Source: Photorhabdus thracensis
GTDB taxonomy: Bacteria; Pseudomonadota; Gammaproteobacteria; Enterobacterales; Enterobacteriaceae
Assembly (NCBI RefSeq): GCF_001010285.1
Contig: NZ_CP011104.1
Span: forward strand, 2,356,001 to 2,420,000
Length of the DNA: 64,000 nucleotides
Direction: 5' to 3'
Of this stretch, positions 20,223 to 31,968 are shown piece by piece. Each line of letters starts with the position of its first letter. The first letter of the stretch is position 1. The notes beneath the pieces were generated by a model. It ran no database searches. It was not told the DNA's origin and saw only the letters and a list, made by a program, of their open reading frames with translations. The translations under genes were made by a program, and so were the position numbers.

Positions 20223-21227
20223 TTATTCATCCGGGAATTCAGCCATAAAACTTTCGGCTTTCTCTACCATTGATTTACTGCCAACAAAGAAAGGCACGCG
20301 CTGATGCAGTTTGGACGGGATGATATCCAGAATCCGATTAGCGCCATCACTGGCTTTACCTCCAGCTTGTTCAGCCAGAAATGCCATTGGGTTGCATTCA
20401 TACAGCAGTCGCAGTTTTCCTGATGGATGACTAGCGGTACTTGGATAAATGTAGATTCCGCCTTTCAGCAGGTTGCGATGGAAGTCAGCAACCAATGAGC
20501 CAATATAACGTGTGGTGTAAGGACGTTGAGTCGCTTCATCCTGTTCCTGGCAATATTTAATGTATTTCTTCACTCCCATAGGGAATTTGATGTAATTCCC
20601 TTCGTTGATGGAATACATATTGCCTTTGGGTGGGAACTGGACTTTCTCATGAGAAAGACAGAATACGCCGAGTGAAGGATCATAAGTAAAGGCATGTACA
20701 CCACATCCAGTGGTATAAACCAACATAGTTGAAGAACCGTAGACAACATATCCGGCGGCGACTTGGCGATGACCTGGTTGCAGGAAATCTTTTTCAGTCA
20801 CTGGTTCGCCGATTGGGGTAATACGGTGGTAGATAGAGAAGATAGTACCAACGGAAACGTTTACATCAATATTTGAAGAACCGTCTAATGGATCCATCAA
20901 AACAACATATTTTGCATTTTCAGCGCGGTCGCCTTCGAAAATAACGATGTCGTCTTCTTCCTCGGAAGCGATACCGGCAACTTCACCGCGTGCTTTCAAT
21001 GCTGCTTTGAGTTTTTCATTAGCATACAGGTCCAGTTTCATCTGAACTTCGCCTTGGATATTGGACGCACCGCTGGTCCCTAAAATATCCACTAAACCGG
21101 CTTTGTTGATATCACGGTGAATGATTTTTGCTCCGAGCTTAATAGCGGAAAGCAATGCGGTGAGCTCACCCGTGGCATGAGAAAAATCTTGCTGCTTTTC
21201 GACGATGAATTCGCCTAATGTTTTCAT
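20223..21227 (-). CDS. fbp: Class I fructose-1,6-bisphosphatase
   Basis: Gluconeogenic enzyme hydrolysing fructose 1,6-bisphosphate to fructose 6-phosphate. The 334 aa match the E. coli enzyme (332 aa), with the metal/substrate motif [22 protein letters not shown], the acidic EEED pair ahead of it and the [21 protein letters not shown] active-site signature. The start ATG at 21227 is preceded by a GGACTTTCGTC segment. Divergent from mpl, as in E. coli. Confidence 0.97.
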   Translation of the reverse strand: MKTLGEFIVEKQQDFSHATGELTALLSAIKLGAKIIHRDINKAGLVDILGTSGASNIQGEVQMKLDLYANEKLKAALKARGEVAGIASEEEDDIVIFEGDRAENAKYVVLMDPLDGSSNIDVNVSVGTIFSIYHRITPIGEPVTEKDFLQPGHRQVAAGYVVYGSSTMLVYTTGCGVHAFTYDPSLGVFCLSHEKVQFPPKGNMYSINEGNYIKFPMGVKKYIKYCQEQDEATQRPYTTRYIGSLVADFHRNLLKGGIYIYPSTASHPSGKLRLLYECNPMAFLAEQAGGKASDGANRILDIIPSKLHQRVPFFVGSKSMVEKAESFMAEFPDE

Positions 21228-21392
21228 GACGAAAGTCCTGAATGTGATTTGATAGTGGTTTTAGAGTGTGCATTGCACTCTTTCGCGGGCAGTTTAGCCA
21301 AAGAAAGGGATGATTCATAGGCTATTCCATTTCTTATCTTGCTTTTGATGGTTAGAATAGTGGCTAACTTCATGCTATGGAATGGGAAATCA

Positions 21393-22763
21393 ATGCGTAT
21401 TCATATTCTTGGTATCTGCGGTACTTTTATGGGTGGACTGGCAATTTTGGCACGTTCTCTCGGCCATGAGGTAACCGGCTCAGATACCAATGTTTATCCA
21501 CCAATGAGTACCTTACTAGAAAAACATGGGATTAGCCTGATTCAGGGATATGATCCGGCACAATTGGATTCTGTGCCAGATATGGTCATCATCGGTAATG
21601 TCATGAGCCGTGGAAATCCTTGTGTAGAAGCTGTGCTGGAGCGTGGGCTCCCTTATACCTCTGGTCCTCAATGGCTGCATGATTATGTCTTGCCGGAGCG
21701 TTGGGTTCTGGCGGTTGCAGGGACGCATGGCAAAACAACAACCGCCGGCATGTTGGCTTGGATTCTGGAAGCTTGTGGTTATAAACCGGGTTTCTTGATT
21801 GGCGGTGTTCCTGGGAATTTTGAAACATCAGCTCAGATCGGAGAAAGTCCGTTTTTCGTGATAGAAGCCGATGAATATGACAGTGCTTTCTTTGATAAAC
21901 GATCCAAGTTTGTGCATTACAGCCCACGTACGCTGATCATGAATAATCTCGAATTTGATCATGGGGATATTTTTGGCGATCTGGCAGCTATTCAGAGACA
22001 GTTCCATCATCTTGTCAGGATCATTCCGGCTAGTGGCAAGATCTTTGTGCCGGATAACGATATTAACCTGAAGCATGTCTTGTCTATGGGATGCTGGAGT
22101 GAATTGGAGCTGGTGGGTGAAACTGGTCGCTGGCAGGCAAAAAAGATAAGTACAGACAGCAGTGATTATCGGGTGTTTTATGGTGGTGAAATTGTTGGAG
22201 AAGTGAATTGGTCATTGGTTGGTGAACATAATATGCGTAATGGGCTGATTGCGATTGCAGCTGCACATCATGTTGGTGTCCAGCCAGTCGATGCTTGTCG
22301 TGCTTTGAGCGATTTTATTAATGCCCGCCGTCGCCTTGAACTACGTGGTGAGGAGAATGGCATCACCGTTTATGATGATTTTGCGCATCACCCGACAGCA
22401 ATTCTGGCAACACTGGAAGCTCTGCGTAGTAAGGTTGGTGGAACTGCCCGTATTATTACTGTGTTAGAACCGCGTTCAAATACTATGAAAATGGGGGTAA
22501 GTAAGAATGAGATCGCGCCAGCGCTGGGGCGTGCTGATGAAGTGTTCTTATTTCAGCCAGCTAATATTAAATGGCATGTATCAGAAATTGCAGATCGTTG
22601 TGTTCAGCCAGCGTATTGGAGCGCTGACATTGATTCGCTGGTGCATATGATTGTTGATAAGGCACAGAAAGGCGATCATATTTTGGTTATGAGTAATGGC
22701 GGGTTTAGCGGTATTCATGAGAAACTACTATCTGAACTGAATAAAAAAACTTATCAGTCCTGA
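21393..22763 (+). CDS. mpl: UDP-N-acetylmuramate:L-alanyl-gamma-D-glutamyl-meso-diaminopimelate ligase
   Basis: Murein-recycling ligase that joins the recovered tripeptide to UDP-MurNAc with ATP. The 456 aa from the ATG at 21393 match E. coli Mpl (457 aa). Visible are the N-terminal Rossmann motif HILGICGTFMGGLA, the ATP loop AGTHGKTTTAGML, the Mur-ligase centre IEADEYDSAFFDKRSKFVHY and the C-terminal YDDFAHHPTAI motif. Upstream in-frame starts (from 21339) lack family similarity. Confidence 0.96.
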   Translation: MRIHILGICGTFMGGLAILARSLGHEVTGSDTNVYPPMSTLLEKHGISLIQGYDPAQLDSVPDMVIIGNVMSRGNPCVEAVLERGLPYTSGPQWLHDYVLPERWVLAVAGTHGKTTTAGMLAWILEACGYKPGFLIGGVPGNFETSAQIGESPFFVIEADEYDSAFFDKRSKFVHYSPRTLIMNNLEFDHGDIFGDLAAIQRQFHHLVRIIPASGKIFVPDNDINLKHVLSMGCWSELELVGETGRWQAKKISTDSSDYRVFYGGEIVGEVNWSLVGEHNMRNGLIAIAAAHHVGVQPVDACRALSDFINARRRLELRGEENGITVYDDFAHHPTAILATLEALRSKVGGTARIITVLEPRSNTMKMGVSKNEIAPALGRADEVFLFQPANIKWHVSEIADRCVQPAYWSADIDSLVHMIVDKAQKGDHILVMSNGGFSGIHEKLLSELNKKTYQS

Positions 22764-22779
22764 GGATGGCGGCAGGAAA

Positions 22780-22809
22780 AATGAATCGCGCCAGTATGGC
22801 GCGATTCAT

Positions 22810-22810
<1 letters not shown>
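22780..22810. terminator. Bidirectional terminator between mpl and argR
   Basis: Perfect 14-base arms (AATGAATCGCGCCA / TGGCGCGATTCATT) with a 3-base loop, placed between convergent mpl and argR and abutting the argR stop codon. Confidence 0.75.
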
Positions 22811-23283
<473 letters not shown>

Positions 23284-23325
23284 TCACCATATTCAATCAT
23301 CTATGAAGATTATATTATGCATATA

Positions 23326-23343
23326 AATGAATTTTTATGCAAT
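23326..23343. promoter_or_regulatory. Candidate ARG box upstream of argR
   Basis: AATGAATTTTTATGCAAT fits the 18-base ARG box (wnTGAATwwwwATTCAnw) with one mismatch in the right half. It lies 46 to 63 bases upstream of argR, where autoregulation is expected. The rest of the 453-base argR-mdh interval (23281-23733) holds the two promoters and no gene that I can see. Confidence 0.45.
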
Positions 23344-23733
23344 AAAAATGATCTTATCACCATTTTTAAAGCATGAATTAGTCTTATGCTATATAGAAAT
23401 TCACAAAATATGAATATGAGAATTTGCTTTTTTGGGTTGGTTATCATGTAAGTATATTGTTAATCAAATGATGTTGTTTGGTGTTGTTGTTGGGTGTAAG
23501 GTATTTAGCGGGTTATTTCATAAAATCATAAGGCAATTATCAAAATAGTGTCCATTATCTCATTAACAGATAAGCATTTTGCCTAGAATACGGCGACTTT
23601 TACGTCCCACGATTAGAGCGTAAGTCCGCAATTTGGCTGTTAACAGATTGTTTTCAAGAAAGTAGTAATTTATGGTTTGTAACCAGATGAATTCATAGCA
23701 TTTTAAAGTATAAACGATTTAAGGAGTATCAGG

Positions 23734-24672
23734 ATGAAAGTTGCAGTTCTCGGTGCAGCCGGTGGTATTGGTCAGGCTCTTGCTCTTCTACTAAAAACCC
23801 AGCTTCCTTCAGGTTCAGAACTCTCTTTATATGATATCGCTCCAGTGACACCTGGGGTGGCTGTTGATTTGAGCCACATTCCAACGGATGTGAGAATTAA
23901 GGGCTTTGCTGGTGAAGATGCAACGCCAGCGTTGGAAGGGGCGGACGTTGTATTGATTTCTGCTGGTGTTGCCCGTAAACCAGGTATGGATCGTTCAGAT
24001 CTGTTTAATGTGAACGCGGGTGTCGTTCGTAACCTGGTAGAACAAGTAGCTAAAACGTGTCCGAAGGCACTGATTGGGATTATTACTAACCCAGTCAACA
24101 CAACTGTAGCTATTGCGGCTGAAGTGCTGAAAAAAGCGGGTGTATATGATAAAAACCGTCTGTTTGGCGTAACAACCCTGGATATTATCCGCTCCAATAC
24201 TTTTGTTGCTGAATTGAAAGGTAAAAAACCGCAGGAAATCGAAGTGCCGGTTATCGGTGGTCACTCTGGTGTGACGATCCTGCCTCTGTTGTCCCAAATC
24301 CCTGGTGTGAGCTTTACTGATGAAGAGTTAGCAGCCTTAACTAAACGTATTCAGAATGCAGGTACTGAAGTCGTTGAAGCTAAAGCTGGTGGTGGATCTG
24401 CAACTCTGTCTATGGGACAAGCTGCGGCTCGTCTGGGTCTTTCTTTGGTCCGTGGCTTACAAGGCGAAAGCAATGTTGTGGAATGTGCTTATGTTGAGGG
24501 TGATGGCAAATATGCGCGTTTCTTCGCTCAACCGGTTCGTTTGGGTAAAAATGGTGTAGAAGAGCGTCTGGACATCGGCAAGTTGAGTGATTTTGAACAA
24601 AAAGCACTGGAAGGCATGTTGGACGTATTGAGAAAAGATATAGAATTAGGTGAAAAATTCATTAATAACTAA
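23734..24672 (+). CDS. mdh: Malate dehydrogenase
   Basis: NAD-dependent TCA-cycle enzyme interconverting malate and oxaloacetate. The 312 aa equal E. coli Mdh in length and match throughout. Visible are the NAD-binding loop [13 protein letters not shown], the mobile-loop substrate Arg pair in [17 protein letters not shown], and the catalytic His in [16 protein letters not shown]. Ribosome binding site AAGGAG precedes the ATG. Confidence 0.97.
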   Translation: MKVAVLGAAGGIGQALALLLKTQLPSGSELSLYDIAPVTPGVAVDLSHIPTDVRIKGFAGEDATPALEGADVVLISAGVARKPGMDRSDLFNVNAGVVRNLVEQVAKTCPKALIGIITNPVNTTVAIAAEVLKKAGVYDKNRLFGVTTLDIIRSNTFVAELKGKKPQEIEVPVIGGHSGVTILPLLSQIPGVSFTDEELAALTKRIQNAGTEVVEAKAGGGSATLSMGQAAARLGLSLVRGLQGESNVVECAYVEGDGKYARFFAQPVRLGKNGVEERLDIGKLSDFEQKALEGMLDVLRKDIELGEKFINN

Positions 24673-24715
24673 TTGGTATATTTTATAAATATAAAATATA
24701 TAGTTATGAAACAAT

Positions 24716-24751
24716 AAAAACCGCTGGTATAACGAATTACCGGCGGTTTTT
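24716..24751 (+). terminator. Terminator of mdh
   Basis: Arms AAAAACCGCTGGTA / TACCGGCGGTTTTT (one mismatch) followed by TATTT. Confidence 0.8.
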
Positions 24752-24774
24752 ATTTAACGAAAATAATTCGTTAG

Positions 24775-25041
24775 CTAATTATTTGTTTGTTCGCGTACTT
24801 TCCTTTCTAATAACTCTCCGGTATTTGGATCAAAATAACGACTCGGCCAAATCTCTGAAGGGTGTATTTCCAGATAATTCGCAATTATCCATTCTCCCTT
24901 TGGCCATGGGCGAGACAGTGCATTAGCGAGTGTAGATGAGCTCAGTCCCGCTTTGCGTGATACCTCAGCTAAGGTTGTTCCCCGCTTGCGTAAAGCTGCA
25001 ATTATGTCGGCAGGATGCCAATCAGATTTCCTTGAAATCAT
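24775..25041 (-). CDS. sfsB: Ner-like DNA-binding transcriptional regulator (SfsB/Nlp)
   Basis: 88-aa helix-turn-helix protein of the Ner family (phage Mu/D108 Ner and E. coli SfsB/Nlp). The HTH reads ALRKRGTTLAEVSRKAGLSSSTLANALSRPWPKGE, followed by the family motif EWIIANYLEIHPSEIWPSRY. I place the start at 25041 (MISRKSDWHPADI); the open frame upstream to 25290 overlaps the next gene's promoter and is not family-like. In E. coli the homologue lies next to ispB, so this is the ancestral position. It is divergent from two Mu-type HTH genes. Confidence 0.9.
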   Translation of the reverse strand: MISRKSDWHPADIIAALRKRGTTLAEVSRKAGLSSSTLANALSRPWPKGEWIIANYLEIHPSEIWPSRYFDPNTGELLERKVREQTNN

Positions 25042-25226
25042 TTTTAATCCTTTTTTTATTAAATTTGATGCTATGTTAGTGGTATAAATAACAGGTCTGC
25101 ATGAGAGCAATAACGAACTGAAACCTGTTATTGAGAAACAAAATAGCATTATTTTTCTAAAAATATTTCCAAATTTTTTCTTAAAAACTTCTTTTTTGAA
25201 CTTGGTTACAAAAATAGAGAAACGTG

Positions 25227-25574
25227 ATGAAAAAAGAGTGGTTTTCGGCCAAGGAATTGGTTGGCGTGGGTGAGTTACCTGGATCACCACAAGGAGTTAA
25301 TGCCAGAGCAAAACGCGAGGAGTGGTTATGTCAGAAAAGGCAAGGAGTACAAGGCAAAGCAGTCGAATATCACTATTCCTGTTTTCCAGAGACGACCATT
25401 GCAGCGCTGGAGCTTCATGAATCATCTTCTGAGTATCAGGTGCAGAAGCAAGATCCTTTATCGATTTGGGTTGGGGCTTTCCACCAGTTGTCAGAATCTG
25501 AGAAACAGGCTGTGACAGCCATGATTTTACGAGACGGTATCAGAAGCTTTTTGGAAAAAATTTCTGTTATTTAA
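25227..25574 (+). CDS. Mu-type HTH DNA-binding protein, copy 1
   Basis: 115 aa. The N-terminal half is the DNA-binding domain found at the start of Mu repressor and MuA transposase (KKEWFSAKELVGVGELPGSP-G, R-EEWLCQKRQGVQGKAVEYHY). The C-terminal half (IWVGAFHQLSESEKQ, MILRDGIRSFLEKI) is a helical tail also seen in the next gene. No transposase catalytic domain is present. It is divergent from the Ner-like gene, echoing the ner/repressor arrangement of Mu-like phages, but no other phage genes are nearby. Probably a regulator; target unknown. Confidence 0.8.
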   Translation: MKKEWFSAKELVGVGELPGSPQGVNARAKREEWLCQKRQGVQGKAVEYHYSCFPETTIAALELHESSSEYQVQKQDPLSIWVGAFHQLSESEKQAVTAMILRDGIRSFLEKISVI

Positions 25575-25650
25575 CTCTTTTTTGGAAATTAAAAATGCCA
25601 ATTAACTTGGCTTCTTCTTCATTATCCCGGTGCAAAGTGAGAAGAAAAGT

Positions 25651-26025
25651 ATGAAAAAAGAATGGTACTCAGCTAAAGAGCTGGTTGGTATTGCCGGACT
25701 TCCTTCTTCGCCACAGGGAATAAATCTGATGGCAAGGCGGGAAGGATGGGAATATAGACGTAAACTGGGTGTTCAGGGCAAGGCTCTTGAATATCATATA
25801 AATAGTTTGCCTGAAGATGTACTTAATATGTTATCCGTAGGGGAAAACACAGTTGATTACGCAAACAAACGGCAGGACCCATTCTTAATCTGGGTTGAAG
25901 CTTACTATCAACTGACTAAAGTTGAGCGGGAAAAAATTGTGAAATTCATTCTTCGGGAAGGGTTGGCAAAACTTATTAGCTATATTGATGTTGAAGACGT
26001 AGAGAAAAACCTGGAGGCAGATTAA
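25651..26025 (+). CDS. Mu-type HTH DNA-binding protein, copy 2
   Basis: 124-aa paralogue of the preceding gene, with the same architecture: KKEWYSAKELVGIAGLPSSP-G, R-EGWEYRRKLGVQGKALEYH, then WVEAYYQLTKVEREKIVKFILREGLAKLI. The start at 25651 aligns with the MKKEW start of copy 1; an earlier GTG-type extension is not shared. 76 bases separate the two genes. The stop lies 22 bases before the end of convergent ispB. A tandem duplication followed by divergence is the simplest origin. Confidence 0.8.
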   Translation: MKKEWYSAKELVGIAGLPSSPQGINLMARREGWEYRRKLGVQGKALEYHINSLPEDVLNMLSVGENTVDYANKRQDPFLIWVEAYYQLTKVEREKIVKFILREGLAKLISYIDVEDVEKNLEAD

Positions 26026-26047
26026 CCCCAGGTTTTGCTGCTATCAA

Positions 26048-27019
26048 TTAAGAGAGGCGTTGTACGGCGATATGTGCTAACCCCACAAGTGCTTGCTTGT
26101 ATGGGGAGCTTCCCAGCACCTGTAAAGCAGCAATGGCTTTATCTGCTTCTTCTTCTGCTCGCTTACGGGTATATTCCAGCGAACCGCACTGTTTCATTGT
26201 TGTCAGTACGGTTTCGAGTAAGTGGCGACCATTACCTTTTTCAATTGCTTCACGGATAAGTGATGATTGTTCTGGGTTACCATGATTCATAGCGTGCAGC
26301 AATGGTAATGTTGGTTTACCTTCATTGAGGTCATCACCAGTGTTTTTGCCTAGTGTGTCGCTATCGGCATCATAGTCCAGCAAATCATCAATTAGCTGGA
26401 ATGCAGTGCCTAAATAACGCCCGTAATCTTGTAAAGCAGCTTCCTGTTTTGGTGTCGCGTTGGAAAGAATCGCAGAAGAGTGGGCGGCAACTTCAAACAG
26501 CCGCGCTGTTTTACTGTAAATCACGCGCATATAATCGTCTTCAGAGATATCTGGGTCATTGCAGTTCATTAGCTGTAAAACCTCGCCTTCAGCGATAACA
26601 TTGGTTGCTTCTGACATCAGCTTAAGAACCCGCATAGAGTTAAGAGTCGTCATCATCTGAAAAGAGCGAGTGTATATAAAATCGCCAACCAGTACACTGG
26701 CCGCGTTACCAAAAGTGGCATTGGCTGTGGCTTTGCCACGTCGCATATCCGATTCATCCACAACATCATCATGTAACAAGGTTGCTGTGTGGATAAATTC
26801 AATTAAAGCGGCAACAGTAATATGCTTATCACCCTGACAACCTAATGCTCTGCCAGCGAGAATGGCAATGATTGGGCGGATGCGTTTTCCACCGCCACTG
26901 ATTATGTAGTAGCCCAGTTGATTTATAAGAGTAACGTCAGAATTCAACTGGCTAAGAATGGCTTCATTTACCGCTGCCATATCATCAGCGGTTAGCTTGA
27001 TAATAGATTCTAAATTCAT
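26048..27019 (-). CDS. ispB: Octaprenyl diphosphate synthase
   Basis: Makes the C40 side-chain precursor of ubiquinone and menaquinone from farnesyl and isopentenyl diphosphate. The 323 aa match E. coli IspB. The two Asp-rich motifs are present: LLHDDVVDESDMRRGK (first) and LIDDLLDYDADSDTLGKNTGDDL (second). GGGKRIRP near residue 43 is the diphosphate-binding signature. Divergent from rplU, the same as in E. coli. Confidence 0.96.
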   Translation of the reverse strand: MNLESIIKLTADDMAAVNEAILSQLNSDVTLINQLGYYIISGGGKRIRPIIAILAGRALGCQGDKHITVAALIEFIHTATLLHDDVVDESDMRRGKATANATFGNAASVLVGDFIYTRSFQMMTTLNSMRVLKLMSEATNVIAEGEVLQLMNCNDPDISEDDYMRVIYSKTARLFEVAAHSSAILSNATPKQEAALQDYGRYLGTAFQLIDDLLDYDADSDTLGKNTGDDLNEGKPTLPLLHAMNHGNPEQSSLIREAIEKGNGRHLLETVLTTMKQCGSLEYTRKRAEEEADKAIAALQVLGSSPYKQALVGLAHIAVQRLS

Positions 27020-27269
27020 GTTTTTTCGGCTATGGGTTCTAATGCAGAGCAGTGTTCATATTAACATTATAATAGTTATCGCTGTGTCTTGATTGTACTC
27101 GAAAAACAGTTCAAATAAATGACAATTCAGAAACTATGTTTTTTTATCATCTGCTCTAATTCTGCTCTTGTCTTCTTAGGCTTTTTTGCGTAGAATTCGC
27201 GCCCTATTATGAATATTTATAGCGCGCTCTGGAATGATATTTAGGGGGCGTGCGGAAAGCGGAGTTTAT

Positions 27270-27578
27270 ATGTACGCGGTTTTCCAAAGTGGTGGTAAAC
27301 AACACCGAGTCAGCGAAGGTCAAACAATTCGCCTGGAAAAGCTGGACATCGCAACAGGTGAAACTGTTGAGTTTGACCAGGTTCTGATGGTCGCTAATGG
27401 TGATGACATCAAAATCGGCGCTCCTGTAGTTGAAGGCATTAAAGTCAAAGCTGAAGTGGTTGCTCATGGTCGTGGCGAGAAAATTAAAATCGTTAAGTTT
27501 CGTCGTCGTAAACACAGCCGTAAGCAGCAAGGCCACCGTCAGTGGTTCACTGATGTTAAAATCACTGGCATCGCTTAA
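27270..27578 (+). CDS. rplU: 50S ribosomal protein L21
   Basis: 102-aa ribosomal protein binding 23S rRNA. It matches E. coli L21 ([37 protein letters not shown]). The start is the ATG at 27270 after GCGGAG; an upstream ATT/ATG extension to 27234 is not family sequence. First gene of rplU-rpmA; 19 bases before rpmA. Confidence 0.97.
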   Translation: MYAVFQSGGKQHRVSEGQTIRLEKLDIATGETVEFDQVLMVANGDDIKIGAPVVEGIKVKAEVVAHGRGEKIKIVKFRRRKHSRKQQGHRQWFTDVKITGIA

Positions 27579-27585
27579 GATTTAG

Positions 27586-27855
<270 letters not shown>

Positions 27856-27871
27856 GTTTTTCGAGTTATAA

Positions 27872-29158
<1,287 letters not shown>

Positions 29159-29186
29159 TGCTCCTGATCTTTCATTAATAGCTAAG

Positions 29187-29208
29187 GGCGCCACCTATTT
29201 GTGGCGCC
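29187..29208. terminator. Terminator between obgE and dacB
   Basis: Perfect 8-base arms GGCGCCAC / GTGGCGCC with a 6-base loop, followed by GATTTTATT on the plus strand. It serves obgE and possibly convergent dacB. Confidence 0.75.
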
Positions 29209-29215
29209 GATTTTA

Positions 29216-30664
29216 TTAGTTGTGTTGGTATAAATCTTTATACAATCTGCTTTCGAACCGTACCAAGGGAACACGGCGGTTGCGGTGATCTTTTTGTGGT
29301 ACAGCATAAGCAGAAATAAATTGCACGAAGGCAACTTGCTGACCGCTGGCAGTGGTTATAAAGCCAGCCAGATTATACACTCCTTGCAGGGCTCCGGTTT
29401 TAGCCGAAACTTTCCTGTTTACTCCTGCTTCATCTAATCCTCCCCGGTATCTTAGAGTACCGTCATGACCAGCTAATGGCAGCATGGAAATGAAATCTAA
29501 TTCTTGATCATGTTGAGCAATAAACTGCAATACTTCCATCATGGTTGCTGGGGTGATCAGATTATGGCGGGATAATCCTGAGCCATCTACCATCACGGTA
29601 TTTCCCAGGTCGATACCTGCTTTTTGTTTCAATACTTGCCGTACCGCATCAGAGCCTGAACGCCAGGTTCCTGGTATATTAAAGTGTTGTCGGCCTATTG
29701 TCCTGAATACGGTATCCGCGATCATATTGTCAGATTTTTTCAGCATTATTTTCAGCAGATCATGTAATGGCGCTGATTGATTCTGAGCCAGAACTTTACC
29801 CGGCTCAGTTGGTAAGCTTTGGCGTTTGAGGCTGCCTGTGATTTCAATTCCCGCAATTTGCAGTTCGTTTTTGAGAACTGCCCCCGCATAGCTGGTTCCG
29901 TTCTGAATAGCGAAAGCTAATGGTAATGGTTCGCTGCGTTGAGTAAGGCATCCGGTAAGTGTAAAACGATTGAGTTCTCCTGGAACGACATCTAATTCAC
30001 AGTACTGGCTTTCAGGAGCGCCTTTTGCCAATGTTTTAACTTCACTGAACATATTCACTGGATAAAAAGATGCAACACGGATGAATGCAGTATCACCGGG
30101 ACGTTCTGCGCTATACAGTGAAACGGAAAAACAGTTTCGATCTACGATTGCGGCAGCAGGTGGCGCACTGAAACATTGGGTCATGTCATTCCATACCCAG
30201 CCGGGAGCCTTATCGTGGCTGGTAAAAGCGGAGACATCTATTAAAAGATCACCGTCAATTTTTTTCACGCCGGCTTGGCTCAAAACTGTAACCATATTGC
30301 GAAGTTGTTGACGGGTCAGTGTTGGATCTCCGACAAAACGAGCGATCAAATTCCCTTTTAAAATACCGTTTGAAATTTTGCCATGACTTTCCAATGTGGT
30401 GATAAAGCGATAGTCTTTTCCTAGTTGTAACAATGCTGCAAGCGCTGTGACAACTTTCAGCGTACTTGCTGGCAGAGCCATTTGCTGCCCGTGATAATCA
30501 ATTACCGGGGTACTGGCACCAACTTTCTGAGCGATTAATGCAAGATTAGTGCCATCAGGCAGATATTGCGTATATTCCTCAACAGGTGTGGCGTTTGCGT
30601 TGGGGGTAGCCAAGTACAGACAGGTAACGCAAACTAATTTGCTGGCAATTTTAAAGAAGGACAT
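29216..30664 (-). CDS. dacB: D-alanyl-D-alanine carboxypeptidase/endopeptidase PBP4
   Basis: Periplasmic class C penicillin-binding protein that trims and cleaves peptidoglycan cross-links. 482 aa from the ATG at 30664, with a signal peptide (FFKIASKLVCVTCLYLATPNANA). Active-site motifs are S-T-L-K (in PASTLKVVTALAALL, about residue 65), S-D-N (KKSDNMIAD) and K-T-G (SAKTGALQGVYNLAG). The insertion between the first two motifs is typical of PBP4. An in-frame extension to 30742 has no signal-peptide character. Convergent with obgE, divergent from greA. Confidence 0.95.
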   Translation of the reverse strand: MSFFKIASKLVCVTCLYLATPNANATPVEEYTQYLPDGTNLALIAQKVGASTPVIDYHGQQMALPASTLKVVTALAALLQLGKDYRFITTLESHGKISNGILKGNLIARFVGDPTLTRQQLRNMVTVLSQAGVKKIDGDLLIDVSAFTSHDKAPGWVWNDMTQCFSAPPAAAIVDRNCFSVSLYSAERPGDTAFIRVASFYPVNMFSEVKTLAKGAPESQYCELDVVPGELNRFTLTGCLTQRSEPLPLAFAIQNGTSYAGAVLKNELQIAGIEITGSLKRQSLPTEPGKVLAQNQSAPLHDLLKIMLKKSDNMIADTVFRTIGRQHFNIPGTWRSGSDAVRQVLKQKAGIDLGNTVMVDGSGLSRHNLITPATMMEVLQFIAQHDQELDFISMLPLAGHDGTLRYRGGLDEAGVNRKVSAKTGALQGVYNLAGFITTASGQQVAFVQFISAYAVPQKDHRNRRVPLVRFESRLYKDLYQHN

Positions 30665-30924
30665 AAATTTCGCATATGGATGTGGACATGCCACAATACT
30701 AAGACGCAACGAGGGGGAAAGTAAACGATGACCCATCATCAAGTCTACGTTAGAATGATATATTAATATGTAGAATATGACTGTGAACTCTGGGTAGCGC
30801 GGTGGTTCACATTATTGTTTATTGTCTGGAAGCCCGCCCGACAAGGCGTGCTCATTGTGCTGTTATCTGAAAACATCAGGATGATGCTTGTTTTTTGCTC
30901 AGGAAAGATTTAGAGGATTAATAA

Positions 30925-31401
30925 ATGAAACAGATTCCAATGACGGTACGTGGCGCGGATAAGTTGCGCGAAGAGTTAGATTATCTAAAGAACGTACGCC
31001 GTCCAAAAATTATTTCAGACATTGCTGAAGCGCGTGAACATGGTGATCTGAAAGAAAATGCTGAATATCATGCAGCTCGTGAACAGCAAGGTTTCTGCGA
31101 AGGCCGTATTCAGGAAATCGAAGCTAAACTTTCTAATGCACAAGTGATTGATGTCACAAAAATGCCCAAGACTGGGCGCGTTATTTTTGGCGCTACAGTT
31201 ACAGCTTTGAATGTAAATACGGATGAAGAGCAGACCTACCGGATTGTAGGTGATGATGAAGCTGATATTAAAGAAAACTTAATCTCAGTGAATTCACCGA
31301 TTGCCCGTGGTCTGATTGGTAAAGAAGCTGATGACGCTGTTATTATCAAAACACCAGGCGGTGAAGTTGAATATGAAATCCTGAAAGTTGAATATATTTA
31401 A
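30925..31401 (+). CDS. greA: Transcription elongation factor GreA
   Basis: Rescues backtracked RNA polymerase by stimulating transcript cleavage. 158 aa as in E. coli. The N-terminal coiled coil has the catalytic acidic tip [17 protein letters not shown], and the C-terminal FKBP-like domain ends [13 protein letters not shown]. The ATG follows TTAGAGGATTAATAA. The 182-base dacB-greA interval is a long leader/promoter region; in E. coli it gives rise to the GraL RNA, which I cannot confirm here. Confidence 0.97.
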   Translation: MKQIPMTVRGADKLREELDYLKNVRRPKIISDIAEAREHGDLKENAEYHAAREQQGFCEGRIQEIEAKLSNAQVIDVTKMPKTGRVIFGATVTALNVNTDEEQTYRIVGDDEADIKENLISVNSPIARGLIGKEADDAVIIKTPGGEVEYEILKVEYI

Positions 31402-31465
31402 ACTTCAGAATTAGCCTGTTGCTATTGATTCCTATTAGGTAAAGTTACATAAAAATCGTAGAGAA

Positions 31466-31497
31466 GGTAAAAAAGGCCGGATATGGCCTTTTTTACC
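31466..31497 (+). terminator. Terminator of greA
   Basis: Perfect 13-base arms GGTAAAAAAGGCC / GGCCTTTTTTACC with a 6-base loop. It lies 64 bases after greA and faces convergent yhbY. Confidence 0.8.
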
Positions 31498-31537
31498 ATA
31501 ATCATGCGCATGGCATTTTTATATAAATGTGGTTTGA

Positions 31538-31831
31538 TTATTTAGGTAAAATAATTCTGCGTTCTTCCGATTGGCGGTAAAGAACCAGTGTTTTTCCGAT
31601 AATTTGCACATTATATGCACCAGTTTCGCGGACAATTGCATTGGCGATCAAATTTTTGATTTCACGATCTTCGCCTGCGATTTTGACTTTGATAAGCTCA
31701 TGGTGTGCCAGTGTTTGTTCAATTTCAGCCAACACGCCCTCAGTCAAGCCGTTGTTACCAATCATGACGACAGGTTTTAACGGATGAGCTAGACTTTTCA
31801 GGTGTTGCACTTGTTTTTTATTAAGAGTCAT
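31538..31831 (-). CDS. yhbY: YhbY, CRM-domain ribosome assembly RNA-binding protein
   Basis: 97-aa single CRM domain protein associated with pre-50S particles. The conserved core LKPVVMIGNNGLTEGVLAEI (a GxxG-like loop) and HHELIKVKIAGEDRE are present. Divergent from rlmE, as in E. coli. Confidence 0.95.
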   Translation of the reverse strand: MTLNKKQVQHLKSLAHPLKPVVMIGNNGLTEGVLAEIEQTLAHHELIKVKIAGEDREIKNLIANAIVRETGAYNVQIIGKTLVLYRQSEERRIILPK

Positions 31832-31968
31832 TGTTTTTTTGCTTAGTTAGGATTGAAAACGGGACATTCTACCGCCATCTCATATCTATCACCATAAATA
31901 GTGTGTTGTGGTTTTGGTGTGCGGAGCAATAGATATCTGGCTCTTTATTAGTATAGTTGGAAAGGACA

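Noticed and set aside
25042-25290. N-terminal extension of the Ner-like protein
   Set aside because: The upstream residues are not family-like and run through the divergent promoter; the internal ATG at 25041 gives the usual length.
25227-26025. Mu-like prophage
   Set aside because: Only two short HTH proteins and a Ner-like gene with a core synteny position are present; no transposase core, head or tail genes.
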